Shown piece after piece: positions 7,683 to 17,599 of a stretch of DNA of 64,000 bases. A model generated the notes under the pieces. It was not told where the DNA came from. It made no database searches and saw nothing but the letters and a program-made list of their open reading frames with translations. Position 1 is the first letter of the stretch. Each line of letters begins with the position of its first letter. The DNA comes from Mucilaginibacter kameinonensis (GTDB taxonomy: Bacteria > Bacteroidota > Bacteroidia > Sphingobacteriales > Sphingobacteriaceae): positions 1 through 64,000 of the forward strand of contig NZ_RCWZ01000005.1 in NCBI RefSeq assembly GCF_003675385.1. Reading direction: 5' to 3'. The translations under genes and the position numbers were made by a program.

Positions 7683-10061
7683 ATGATCAAAAACTATATA
7701 AAAATTGCATGGCGAAATTTGGTTTGTAACAAGGCTTACGCAACCATTAGTGTTATTGGTTTGGCTTTGGGTGTAGCATGCGGTGTATTGATATTTACAC
7801 TGATCACCTATCACTTGAGCTTTGATACTTTTCATAAGGACAAAGACAGGATCTATCGTTTCTATACTGAATTTCATGATCAGGGTGTAGACCGCGTAGG
7901 CGCTATCCCGCAACCCATGGCCAAAGGCTATCGCAATGATTTTGCCTTTAGCGAAAAAACCGCAAGGTATATCAGCTTCAACAAAACGTTGATCACCCTG
8001 ACACGCGGCAGCGAGGTTAAAAAATTTGGCGAAGACGACGGTGTTGCCTTTGTTGAACCTGAGTATTTCGACATCCTGAATTACCCGCTGTTAAAAGGAG
8101 ATAGGAAAACTATTCTTACCAATCCAAATGAGGCTGTGGTTACCGAAAAGATGGCCCACAAGTATTTCGGTAATGATAACCCAATTGGTAAAGTTTTTAA
8201 GCTTGATAACAATATCAACGTTACCATAACGGGCGTATTAAAGGATTTACCAAACAATACCGATCAAAAGCAACAGATCCTCATTTCATACTCAAGTATG
8301 GAAGCATATGCTGGTAAAGGTCGTGAAAATAACTGGGGCGGTGTTTACAGCGGCTGCCAGGGTTTTACCCGGCTAAAACCAGGAGTAACCAAGGCACAGG
8401 TTGAAACAGCCATGCTTCAGTTGGTTAAGAAAAATTATACCGGCCGCGATTTGCAGGTTTGGCGCTTTAAGCTACAGCCCATTGCCGAAATGCACTTTGA
8501 TCGTGAGCTTGGTGGCTATGCAGATAAAAGCTATTTGTGGGCGCTGTTTTTTATTGGTGTATTCCTGATCATTACCGCATCTGTAAACTTCGTAAACCTG
8601 GCTACAGCGCAGGCCCTTAACCGCTCAAAAGAGGTTGGGATTCGTAAAGTACTCGGCAGTCAGCCTTTTCAACTATTCTGGCAGTTTATTGCCGAAACTG
8701 CAATTATCAGTATTATAGCGGTTGGGGTAGCCATTGGCTTGTCTGAAATTGCGCTACCTGCGTTGAATAACCTGTTCCACGCGCGAATGGTATTTAACTG
8801 GCCGCAACTGAGTGCTTTTATTGTGCTGATTACCATTGTTGTAGTATTCCTTTCTGGCTCGTACCCGGGTTTGGTACTGGCAAGGTTTCAGCCCATCAAG
8901 GCACTTAAAAGCAAGCTGTCGCAAAAAGATGTTGGCGGGTTTTCATTGCGCAGGGTATTGGTGGTTACCCAATTTACCATCTCGCAGGTGCTGATTATTG
9001 GTACCATCATCGTGGTATCTCAATTGCATTATTCACAAACTGCCGATCTGGGTTTTAATAAAAATGCCATAGTGCTGGTGCCGCTTCCTCAAAACGATAA
9101 GGTAAAAATGAGCACAATGCGCAATCGGATAACCGAAATTAAAGGAGTCGAAAATTTGTCTTATTGTGCTAATGCACCGGCATCACGTTCAAACAGTAAT
9201 ACCGGTATTCAGTATGATAACCGTGCAGAAGATGAGCATTGGAGCGTAAACACGAAACAGGCCGATGAAAATTACATTTCGACCTTTGGTATTAAACTAA
9301 TTGCCGGCAGAAATTTCTTTAAAGGAGATTCGGTAAAAGAACTCTTGGTGAACGAAACCTTTGTGAACAAACTGCACCTTAAACCGCAGGACGTAATTGG
9401 AAAACAAATGGCCATTAACGGCCGCGATTATAAGGGCACCATTGTTGGCGTGATGAAAGATTTTTACAATTACTCTTTCCATTCAGAGATTTCGCCTTTA
9501 TGTGTGATGCCTAATTACCAGGACTTGGGTACCGTAGCTATAAAAATTGATATGCGTAATGCTAAAGAGACCCTGGCACAGATTGACAAGATTTGGAACC
9601 AGACCTTCCCGGAAGAATTATATTCATATCAGTTCCTGGACGATACTATTGCCCACTTTTACGAAATGGATAGGATTCTTTTAACCCTTGTTGAAGCGTT
9701 TGCCGGCATAGCGATCATTATAGGTTGTCTTGGCCTGTATGGGTTGGTATCATTTATGGCGGTACGTAAAACCAAGGAGATTGGCGTACGCAAGGTATTG
9801 GGCGCTAATATCAGCAGCATTTTATGGTTGTTCGGCAAGGAGTTTAGCATATTACTGCTTATCGCATTTGTGATTGCTGCTCCGCTGGCATGGTGGGCAA
9901 TGCATAATTATCTAAAAGATTTTCAATACCGGATCAGCATCGGCCCGCAAATATTTGTGATATCGATACTGTCAAGCTTTATTATAGCCTGGATCACGGT
10001 AGGCTACCGGGCTGCCATGGCAGCATTGGCAAATCCGGTTAAAAGTTTGCGTTCTGAATAG
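7683..10061 (+). CDS. MacB/FtsX-type ABC transporter permease 4
   Basis: A 792-residue member of the array. The first FtsX block with RSKEVGIRKVLGSQ lies at about 287-326, the middle helix (VTQFTISQVLIIGTIIVV) at about 422-446, and the last block holds KTKEIGVRKVLGANISS. It pairs with permease 1: both have ADLGFNKNA after the middle helix, CLGLYGLVSFMAV, and a first FtsX block with ..AQ rather than ..ARSEKR. It contains no ATP-binding motif. The gene is flanked by repeat spacers on both sides. Confidence 0.93.
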   Translation: MIKNYIKIAWRNLVCNKAYATISVIGLALGVACGVLIFTLITYHLSFDTFHKDKDRIYRFYTEFHDQGVDRVGAIPQPMAKGYRNDFAFSEKTARYISFNKTLITLTRGSEVKKFGEDDGVAFVEPEYFDILNYPLLKGDRKTILTNPNEAVVTEKMAHKYFGNDNPIGKVFKLDNNINVTITGVLKDLPNNTDQKQQILISYSSMEAYAGKGRENNWGGVYSGCQGFTRLKPGVTKAQVETAMLQLVKKNYTGRDLQVWRFKLQPIAEMHFDRELGGYADKSYLWALFFIGVFLIITASVNFVNLATAQALNRSKEVGIRKVLGSQPFQLFWQFIAETAIISIIAVGVAIGLSEIALPALNNLFHARMVFNWPQLSAFIVLITIVVVFLSGSYPGLVLARFQPIKALKSKLSQKDVGGFSLRRVLVVTQFTISQVLIIGTIIVVSQLHYSQTADLGFNKNAIVLVPLPQNDKVKMSTMRNRITEIKGVENLSYCANAPASRSNSNTGIQYDNRAEDEHWSVNTKQADENYISTFGIKLIAGRNFFKGDSVKELLVNETFVNKLHLKPQDVIGKQMAINGRDYKGTIVGVMKDFYNYSFHSEISPLCVMPNYQDLGTVAIKIDMRNAKETLAQIDKIWNQTFPEELYSYQFLDDTIAHFYEMDRILLTLVEAFAGIAIIIGCLGLYGLVSFMAVRKTKEIGVRKVLGANISSILWLFGKEFSILLLIAFVIAAPLAWWAMHNYLKDFQYRISIGPQIFVISILSSFIIAWITVGYRAAMAALANPVKSLRSE

Positions 10062-10179
10062 TCATTGGTTCACTTGTTCATTAGTTCATTAGTGAACGCG
10101 AGCAAGATGAACAAGGACTTTCTACGTGCAGATAAATACCAGTGAACTAATGAACAAGTGAACTAATGAACCGAAAGAA
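10062..10179. repeat. Inter-permease inverted-repeat spacer 4 (GTTCA variant)
   Basis: A 118-bp spacer with the same architecture but a different unit: GTTCATTA/GTTCACTT on the left and TAATGAAC/AAGTGAAC on the right. GTTCACTTGTTCATTAGTTCA (10068 on) has an exact reverse complement near the right end, making a stem of at least 20 bp. The other spacers use GTCATT, so this one appears to have homogenised to its own variant while keeping the fold. Confidence 0.85.
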
Positions 10180-12549
10180 ATGTTTAGAAATTATCTGAAA
10201 ATAGCCTGGCGAAATGTTTTAAATAACAAGGCTTATACGGCTATTAATGTTTTAGGATTGGCCGCTGGGATGGCGGTTGCCTTAATGATAGCGCTTTGGG
10301 TTGCTAATGAGTATTCGTACGATAGGTTTTTGCCTGATGTGGATAGAGTGTACCAGATACGCCGCAATTTTAACAGCAATGGCGAAACGCTAACGTTTAG
10401 CTCAACCTCGTTGAAATTGTCTGACGTGTTGCACACCATTCCCGAAGTTGAATATGTGGCAACCACAGATTGGACTGGCACTCACGGCTTGATAGTTGGT
10501 GATAAAAAACTATCAATTAGTGGTATACAGGCAGGCAGTGATTTTCTTAAGATCTTTTCATATACCATGTTGCAAGGCAATCGTTCATCTGCTTTGAGCG
10601 ATGCCTATTCCATCGTGCTAACAAAAGCTACCGCGATTGCTTTGTTCGGTACCGAAAATGTGATCAATAAAGTTGTGCGGATAGATAACACGTATAATTT
10701 GAAGGTTACCGGGGTAATGCAGGATATACCCTCAAATTCGTCGATGCAATTCAGGTTCGTGATCCCTTTCAGTCTTTTGGAGCAAACACAGTCGTACATG
10801 AAAGGCGCTCATGCAAGCTTCGGTAATAATGGCTACCAGCTTTTTGCTAAACTGAAACCGGGTGTAAGTTATACGAAGCTTGCTGCCAAGATCAAAAATG
10901 TCGAAAAGGGAGAAGATAATATCAATGCCAGAAATTCTGAAGTGATCATGCAGCCAATGCTTGATTGGCATCTGTATTCCGACTATAAGAACGGTGTAGC
11001 GAGTGCGGGCTTTATTGATTATGTGCATATCTTTAGTGTTATCGGCGTATTGGTGCTACTGATAGCATGCGTTAATTTCATTAACCTCACAACTGCCCGC
11101 TCCGAAAAGCGTGCAAGGGAAGTCGGGATCCGCAAGGCCATTGGTTCTCAACGCCAGCACCTGATCTTCCAATTCCTGACCGAATCAGTGTTAATCACCT
11201 TCATATCGTTTATATGCTCTATAATTTTTGTGCAGGTAGCTCTTGGTCCGTTTAACGCACTTACCGGTACTGCTATCGCCATTCCGTTTAATAACATTAC
11301 TTTTTGGCTGATAACCATAGGCTGTGTATTACTTACTGCTTTAATAGCAGGAAGCCGACCTGCATTCTACCTTTCATCATTCAATCCTGTAAAAGTTTTA
11401 AAAGGCACCATACAAGTGGGACGCTCTGCATCTTACTCGCGCAAAATTTTGGTGGTGATGCAGTTTAGCTGTTCTATAGCCTTGATCATAAGTACAGTAG
11501 TAATTTACAGGCAGATCCAGTATGCCAAAAACCGTCCTAATGGGTACGATATAAACCGGTTAATGGCCACCAATGCCAATGAAGATCTCGGTAAACATTT
11601 TGATGCGTTTAAAAACGAATTAATTCAAAGCGGCTTAGTGCAAAGCGTTTCGTCGGCCTCAAGCGCGGTTACCGATATCGACATGCATAACGATATTGAC
11701 CAATGGCCGGGGAAATTTGCAGGGGAAACAGTTGAAATGGGGGTAATAGCTGTAGCTAATGATTATTTTAAAACTGTAGGCATGAAAATGCTCGCTGGCA
11801 GGGATTTTAATAGTGTCGCTTCAGATTCGCTGAATATTGTTTTTAACGAAGCGGCCATTAAACGTTTACGATTGAAAGGCAACCCGATAAGCCAGACAAT
11901 TACCTATGGCGGACAGAAATGTAAGATAATTGGCGTAGTTAAAAATGCGCTGATGTTATCGCCATTTGCTCAGGCAGATCCAACCATGTTTGTTTATAAT
12001 AACAATCCGCATCAAAATATGATCTATCGCCTTTCGGCAAAAGCAAACCCACATGACGCCATTGATAAAATAGGGCAGGTATTTTCAAAATATAGTCCTG
12101 CTTATCCTTATACCTACCGCTTTGTTGATGAAGATTACAATCGCAAGTTTGGTCAGGAAGTATTGGTAGGTAAACTATCGGGCATATTTGCAGGTTTGGC
12201 CATTTTTATCTCGTGCCTTGGCCTGTTTGGTTTAGCCGCATACATTGCCGAACAGCGTACCAAAGAAATAGGGGTACGCAAAGTATTAGGTGCTACAGTA
12301 ACCCAGTTGTGGTTTTTACTGTCGAAGGATTTTGTGCTGTTGGTACTGGTAAGCTGTGTAATAGCATCGCCATTGGCATTTTACTTTTTACAAGGCTGGC
12401 TGCAAAAATATGATTACAGGATAACTGTAGGCCCCGGCGTATTTATTATATCAGTTGTAGCAGCTATTGTGATCACCCTGGTAACGATTAGTTTCCAGGC
12501 AATTAAAGCCGCTATCGCTAACCCGGTTAAGAGTTTAAGGAGTGAATAA
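10180..12549 (+). CDS. MacB/FtsX-type ABC transporter permease 5
   Basis: 789 residues, paralogue of permease 3 over its whole length. The first FtsX block with RAREVGIRKAIGSQR lies at about 284-323, the middle helix (RKILVVMQFSCSIALIIS) at about 421-444, and the last block holds RTKEIGVRKVLGATVTQ. The periplasmic domains differ more from permease 3 than the membrane parts do, as expected if the paralogues share a transmission mechanism but meet different partners or substrates; that interpretation is an inference. The start ATG at 10180 follows GAAAGAA. Confidence 0.93.
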   Translation: MFRNYLKIAWRNVLNNKAYTAINVLGLAAGMAVALMIALWVANEYSYDRFLPDVDRVYQIRRNFNSNGETLTFSSTSLKLSDVLHTIPEVEYVATTDWTGTHGLIVGDKKLSISGIQAGSDFLKIFSYTMLQGNRSSALSDAYSIVLTKATAIALFGTENVINKVVRIDNTYNLKVTGVMQDIPSNSSMQFRFVIPFSLLEQTQSYMKGAHASFGNNGYQLFAKLKPGVSYTKLAAKIKNVEKGEDNINARNSEVIMQPMLDWHLYSDYKNGVASAGFIDYVHIFSVIGVLVLLIACVNFINLTTARSEKRAREVGIRKAIGSQRQHLIFQFLTESVLITFISFICSIIFVQVALGPFNALTGTAIAIPFNNITFWLITIGCVLLTALIAGSRPAFYLSSFNPVKVLKGTIQVGRSASYSRKILVVMQFSCSIALIISTVVIYRQIQYAKNRPNGYDINRLMATNANEDLGKHFDAFKNELIQSGLVQSVSSASSAVTDIDMHNDIDQWPGKFAGETVEMGVIAVANDYFKTVGMKMLAGRDFNSVASDSLNIVFNEAAIKRLRLKGNPISQTITYGGQKCKIIGVVKNALMLSPFAQADPTMFVYNNNPHQNMIYRLSAKANPHDAIDKIGQVFSKYSPAYPYTYRFVDEDYNRKFGQEVLVGKLSGIFAGLAIFISCLGLFGLAAYIAEQRTKEIGVRKVLGATVTQLWFLLSKDFVLLVLVSCVIASPLAFYFLQGWLQKYDYRITVGPGVFIISVVAAIVITLVTISFQAIKAAIANPVKSLRSE

Positions 12550-12641
12550 GTTGGTCATTGAGTCATTTGCGTCATTAGGTCATTGACCAAAATTCAAAGC
12601 AAAAATGACTTAATGACCTGATGACATAATGAAATAAACAG
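12550..12641. repeat. Inter-permease inverted-repeat spacer 5
   Basis: A 92-bp spacer. The left part is GTCATTGAGTCATTTGCGTC followed by ATTAGGTCATTG; the right part is AATGACTTAATGACCTGATG then ACATAATGA. ATTAGGTCATT pairs with AATGACYTAAT-type units on the right in more than one register. It is built from the GTCATT unit, like spacers 1-3 and 6. Confidence 0.85.
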
Positions 12642-15038
12642 ATGATAAAAAATTATTTCAAAACCGCCTGGCGGAATATCTGGAAAAGCAAGGTTTTTTC
12701 GGCTATCAACATTTTTGGGTTAGCCGTTGGTATGGCAGCCTGCATCGTGATCACGCTTTTTGTTTATTACGAGAAAAGCTTTGACAATCTGCATACGAAA
12801 AATATTTATCGCCTTAACGAGGTGCAAAAGTTTGAGGGTATGGGTGCCTCGCAAAAAGTAGCATTATCCATGTTCCCAATGGGGCAGACCCTCAAGGCCG
12901 ATTTTCCGGAAGTGAAGAATTTTACCAGGATCCGCTGGCAACAAAAGTTTCCACTCAACTACGGCCTAAAGCGCGTTTATATGCCGCAGGTGTTTTTTGT
13001 TGATTCGGTTTTTTTGAAAATGTTTGATTTCAAATTGCTGCGGGGCGATAGGGAAACCGCTTTATTAAAACCACGCAGCGTTTTATTAACCGAGGATGCC
13101 GCCAAACGCATGTTTGGTGATCAGGACCCAATGGGCAAAACCATTACCAATTACGGGCAGGATACCATAACATATTCGGTTACCGGTATATTGGCCAACG
13201 TGCCCAAAAACTCACAGTTACAATTTGATTGCTTGTTTTCGTTTAGTAGTATCTACAAACCCTGGATGTTCACCAATTGGGGCGGCAACTGGTTAAATAC
13301 CTATCTTGAATTGGCCCCCGGCACCAATATAGCAGCGCTTGAAAAGAAATTTCCGGCCTATCTTGAAAAATACAGGGGCAAGGGCGGCTCCAAAAGCTAT
13401 GAACTTTTCCTGCTATCGTTGAAAGATGTTCATGCTAACTCGGCAGATATTGGTTTGGATTATATTAATTATCAGAAATTTGATAAGCATATCACTAACC
13501 TGTTTACGGTTATTGGCATCATTGTGCTGGTGATAGCCTGTATCAACTTCATTAACCTTTCAACCGCGCGCTCGTCTGAGCGGGCTAAGGAGGTCGGTGT
13601 CCGCAAATCCATAGGTGCTGGTCGCGTTCAACTGGCTATGCAGTTCCTTGGCGAAACAGTGTTGTTATCCCTCATCGCCTTGATTTTTGCCTGTATACTG
13701 GTAAGCTTGGCCATTCCTTTTGTAAACAGTTTAAGCCAGCGCGATATCAGTTTGCCACTGCATGATAACAAGATGCTGATAGGCGTAGTGTTTATTAGTA
13801 CAATACTGGTAGGTGTGATATCCGGCATATATCCTGCGCTTTTCCTGTCCTCGTTTCAACCGGTTAAAGTATTGAAAGGAGCTTTTGCTTCAGTTGGAGG
13901 TAATAAAGTACCGCTGCGTAATATCCTGGTTGTTGGTCAGTTTACCAGTGCTGTAATTTTGATGATAGCCACCGTGCTGGTTATTAAACAGCTTAAATTT
14001 ATGCAGCAAAAAGATCCGGGTTTTAACCGCGATCAGATTGTTAATGTTCCCTTGGGTTTGATCCCGCAAAACAAGTATGATCTGTTTAAGCAGGAGTTGC
14101 TATCAAACTCAATAGTCCAGGGAGTTACCGCCTCGCAGGATATTTTGGGGAGTCACCTTGATCAAACCGGTATCTCATTTAAACTTGGCGATTCACCTTT
14201 GCGCCAGCTTACATCAACCTTACTGGTGGTTGATAATAACTACCTCGATCTGTACAAGATCAAGCTGCTGATGGGCAAAAACTTCTCTACCGATACTTCG
14301 GCCGTATGGAAGCAATACATTATCAATGAAGCGCTGGCTAAAGAGTTGCTGAAAGATCACAAAGGGAAAAACATGGAATCGTTGTTAGGGCAAAGGTTTG
14401 GTTTTGATTCTCTTGGTGTGATCACCGGCATTGCTAAAGATTTTAATTTCAATTCGCTCCATTACAAAATAGAAACTTTGTTTTTGGTAAATGGCAAAGG
14501 ATTCAACCAAATGTCGGTTAAGATAAATGGTGGCAGGGCCAAGGATGCTGTGGCGTTTATACAATCAACGTGGCAAAAGGAGTTTCCGGGCGTACCTTTT
14601 GAATACCAGTTTCTGGATGATCATTTTAAAGAAGTTTACAGCGTTGATAACCAGGTAAGCACCGTAGTGAGTATTTTAGCCGGGCTGATCATCATAATAT
14701 CTTGTTTGGGGCTATTCGGCCTGGCATCATATTCGGCAGAGAAACGGGTTAAAGAAATAGGGGTACGCAAGGTGCTCGGTGCATCCGTACAAAACATTGT
14801 AATGCTGCTTTCGGGGCATTTTGTAAAACTGGTGCTGATTGCCAACGTCATCGCCTGGCCTATCGCGTTTTATGCCATGAGCAGGTGGCTGCAAGATTTT
14901 GCATATCGCATTGATATCAGCTGGTGGGTATTCGGCACAGCCGGGTTTACATCGCTGCTGATAGCCTTTGCAACGGTAAGCTTCCAGGCCGTTAAAGCGG
15001 CTGTTGCTAACCCGGTAAAAAGCTTGCGGAGCGAATGA
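12642..15038 (+). CDS. MacB/FtsX-type ABC transporter permease 6
   Basis: 798 residues in the common double-MacB layout. The first FtsX block with RAKEVGVRKSIGAGR lies at about 287-326, the middle helix (VGQFTSAVILMIATVLV) at about 425-450, and the last block holds RVKEIGVRKVLGASVQN. NWGGNWLNTYLELAPGTN in the first periplasmic domain resembles permease 2. The N-terminus (MIKNYFKTAWRNIWKSK) is typical of the array and supports the start at 12642, which follows the repeat spacer by a few bases. Confidence 0.93.
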   Translation: MIKNYFKTAWRNIWKSKVFSAINIFGLAVGMAACIVITLFVYYEKSFDNLHTKNIYRLNEVQKFEGMGASQKVALSMFPMGQTLKADFPEVKNFTRIRWQQKFPLNYGLKRVYMPQVFFVDSVFLKMFDFKLLRGDRETALLKPRSVLLTEDAAKRMFGDQDPMGKTITNYGQDTITYSVTGILANVPKNSQLQFDCLFSFSSIYKPWMFTNWGGNWLNTYLELAPGTNIAALEKKFPAYLEKYRGKGGSKSYELFLLSLKDVHANSADIGLDYINYQKFDKHITNLFTVIGIIVLVIACINFINLSTARSSERAKEVGVRKSIGAGRVQLAMQFLGETVLLSLIALIFACILVSLAIPFVNSLSQRDISLPLHDNKMLIGVVFISTILVGVISGIYPALFLSSFQPVKVLKGAFASVGGNKVPLRNILVVGQFTSAVILMIATVLVIKQLKFMQQKDPGFNRDQIVNVPLGLIPQNKYDLFKQELLSNSIVQGVTASQDILGSHLDQTGISFKLGDSPLRQLTSTLLVVDNNYLDLYKIKLLMGKNFSTDTSAVWKQYIINEALAKELLKDHKGKNMESLLGQRFGFDSLGVITGIAKDFNFNSLHYKIETLFLVNGKGFNQMSVKINGGRAKDAVAFIQSTWQKEFPGVPFEYQFLDDHFKEVYSVDNQVSTVVSILAGLIIIISCLGLFGLASYSAEKRVKEIGVRKVLGASVQNIVMLLSGHFVKLVLIANVIAWPIAFYAMSRWLQDFAYRIDISWWVFGTAGFTSLLIAFATVSFQAVKAAVANPVKSLRSE

Positions 15039-15164
15039 TCAGTCATTTGCTTTGCGTCATTTTGTTGCACGTCATTGAGTCATTTGCTCTGCATACTTTG
15101 ATAATTGAACGCTGATAAAAATGACTTAATGACCACGTAGTAAATGACCCAATGAAATAAGAAA
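15039..15164. repeat. Inter-permease inverted-repeat spacer 6
   Basis: A 126-bp spacer. Left units are GTCATTTGCTTTGCGTCATT and GTCATTGAGTCATTTGCTCT; right units are AATGACTTAATGACC and AAATGACCCAATGAAA. It is the longest GTCATT-type spacer after spacer 1 and seems to hold a partly duplicated left arm, as if units had been added. Confidence 0.85.
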
Positions 15165-17567
15165 ATGATTAAAAACTATATCAAAACAGCATGGCGTAAC
15201 CTGGTTATCAATAGGGTTACTTCATTAATAAGTATCGCGGGATTGGCAGTTGGGATAGGCTGCTTTATATTATTGGCTACCTATTTGTTAAATGAGTTGA
15301 GATACGATAGGTTTCATGCTAATGCCAATCGTATTGTCAGGGTGGTTTACAATTATAAATCGTCGGATGATGCCGAGGCAAAATCGGTAGCGGTAACGCC
15401 TACTGCACCAGTACCTGTATTTAAACAGCAATTGCAGGAAATTGAGGATGGCGTGCGGATTTACTGGTACAATAACCCGGTACAATACCAGGATAAGCTA
15501 TTCAACGAAAAACGGTTTTTATTGGCCGATGCGCCATTTTTCAAAATCTTTAGCTTTAAGTTTTTGAGAGGGAACGCCGCGACTGCGCTTAAAGATCCAT
15601 CGGCTGTGGTGATTACGGCATCTATAGCAAAAAAATACTTTGGTAATGAAGATGCCTTAGGTAAAGTTTTGAAGGTAAACAACAAACAAAATATGATGGT
15701 TACCGGCGTGGTTGAGGATGTGCCGGAATACTCTCAGATCAAGTTTGATATGATAGGCTCGTACGCTATTACCGAACACTCCAAAACACGCAGATGGGAT
15801 TCGGCAAACGATTATTCTTACCTGTTGTTAAAGCCAGGTGTTAATGCGGCTTCGGTTCAGCAAAAAATGAATACCTACGTGGCCGATATGTTCAAGGATG
15901 ATTTCAGGCAGGGCCATAAAATGTGGTTCACGCTTGAACCGTTGACCGATGTTCACCTAAAATCCGAAGCTACATATTCGCTCACACCATCGGGCAATAT
16001 TAAATACATTTATATTTTGGGTGCCGTGGCAGTTATACTACTGCTTTTGGCCTGTGTTAACTTCCTGAACCTGGTTACAGCGAAAGCCATTGAGCGGGGG
16101 CACGAAATAGGTGTACGCAAGGTAATGGGCGCGGCCCGGCCCCAGCTTTTTACGCAGTTTATCATCGAATCGGCCATGATCACCCTCGTATCATTGCTGG
16201 GCGGGTTATTTTTGGCTGATATTAGTTTTAAATGGTTCAGCGATTTTTCAGGACAGCAGTTAAGCCTTCAAACCTGGAACACTTCATGGTTGATCATGGC
16301 GCTTGCCGGTTTGTTTATAGTGGTTACTTTTTTAGCGGGAACTTATCCGTCGTTATACCTGTCGTCATTTAATCCTATAATTACTTTAAAAGGGAAACTT
16401 ACCAATACTTCGGGTGGCAGAACATTACGCCGGTCGTTGGTTATTTTTCAATTCGTAGTATCTGTATTCTTCATGATCTGTACGGTTATAGCGGGTAGCC
16501 AATTACAATATATCCAGCATTTAAATATCGGTATCGACAGGTCGCAGGTAATGGTGATTGATATTGGTGGTAAATCGCTAAAAGATATTAAGTCATTTAA
16601 TAACGAGGTAACGCAATTACCAGGCGTACTTAATGCGACTGCCTCGTATGATTCGCCGGTAGATGTTCATGGAGGATATAGCATTAACCACGCCGATGGT
16701 AAAAACAGCGATTATAATCTTTCGGTAACGGCGTTGCCGGTTGAACGCAACTTTTTAAAAACGCTTGGTATTAAACTGGTGCAAGGCATTGATTTTACAG
16801 ACGCCGATGAAAAACGTTCGACCGAGGCCGATGAAAACAAACGCAGCTATGGGTTTATCATCAATGAAAAAGCAGCCAACGCGCTGGGCTGGAAGGCTAA
16901 CGAAGCAGTAGGTAAACACATTGGCCTTAACGGGCGAACCGGTGAAATAAGGGGAGTGGTACAAAATTTCAACTTTGCATCGGTACACCAGGAAATTACA
17001 CCTATAGTAATGTTTACAGAGGATTATTTTGGCAAGGTACTTATCAAAACATCCGGAAATAATCTTACACAAACTATATCGGCAGTAAAAGAAAAATGGA
17101 CTGCCTTTAACCCGGCTACGCCGTTTGAATATCATTTCCTCGATCAGGAGTTTGATGATATGTATAAAGCCGAGCAGCGCACAGGGTCAATATTAACCGC
17201 GTTTACCCTGGTTACTATTTTTATCTCCTGTTTGGGTTTATTCGGACTGGCGGTATTTTCAACCAGGCAAAGGGTAAAGGAAGTTGGCGTGCGCAAAGTT
17301 TTGGGAGCAAGCGTTTTCAGTATTGTAAAGCTTGTTTCCGGCGATTTCCTAAAATTGGTGATCATATCTGTTATCATCGCCTCGCCGATAGCCTGGTATG
17401 CTATGCACCGCTGGCTGCAGGATTTTGCCTATAAAATCAACATCCAGATCTGGGTATTTATTGCAGCCGGTGCCGTGGCGATATTCATCGCCTTTATCAC
17501 TGTAAGCGTGCAATCACTCAGGGCGGCTCTTGCCAACCCGGTAAAGAGTTTGCGTTCGGGAGATTAG
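15165..17567 (+). CDS. MacB/FtsX-type ABC transporter permease 7
   Basis: 800 residues, the last permease of the array and the most divergent by eye. The first FtsX block carries RGHEIGVRKVMGAAR (about 283-326) rather than the ..KE/RE.G..K form. The middle helix (FQFVVSVFFMICTVIAG) is at about 421-446, and the last block holds RVKEVGVRKVLGASVFS. It ends NPVKSLRSGD instead of LRSE. A perfect 26-bp hairpin follows 32 bp after the stop codon, so the permease transcript may end here, before the separately promoted ATPase gene. Confidence 0.93.
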   Translation: MIKNYIKTAWRNLVINRVTSLISIAGLAVGIGCFILLATYLLNELRYDRFHANANRIVRVVYNYKSSDDAEAKSVAVTPTAPVPVFKQQLQEIEDGVRIYWYNNPVQYQDKLFNEKRFLLADAPFFKIFSFKFLRGNAATALKDPSAVVITASIAKKYFGNEDALGKVLKVNNKQNMMVTGVVEDVPEYSQIKFDMIGSYAITEHSKTRRWDSANDYSYLLLKPGVNAASVQQKMNTYVADMFKDDFRQGHKMWFTLEPLTDVHLKSEATYSLTPSGNIKYIYILGAVAVILLLLACVNFLNLVTAKAIERGHEIGVRKVMGAARPQLFTQFIIESAMITLVSLLGGLFLADISFKWFSDFSGQQLSLQTWNTSWLIMALAGLFIVVTFLAGTYPSLYLSSFNPIITLKGKLTNTSGGRTLRRSLVIFQFVVSVFFMICTVIAGSQLQYIQHLNIGIDRSQVMVIDIGGKSLKDIKSFNNEVTQLPGVLNATASYDSPVDVHGGYSINHADGKNSDYNLSVTALPVERNFLKTLGIKLVQGIDFTDADEKRSTEADENKRSYGFIINEKAANALGWKANEAVGKHIGLNGRTGEIRGVVQNFNFASVHQEITPIVMFTEDYFGKVLIKTSGNNLTQTISAVKEKWTAFNPATPFEYHFLDQEFDDMYKAEQRTGSILTAFTLVTIFISCLGLFGLAVFSTRQRVKEVGVRKVLGASVFSIVKLVSGDFLKLVIISVIIASPIAWYAMHRWLQDFAYKINIQIWVFIAAGAVAIFIAFITVSVQSLRAALANPVKSLRSGD

Positions 17568-17599
17568 TTTGGGAGCGTTAACTCCTAAAATTAAAAAGT

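Noticed and set aside
2637..15164. CRISPR-like interpretation of the repeated spacers
   Set aside because: The units are short, inverted and degenerate, separated by 2.4-kb genes, with no unique spacers and no cas genes.
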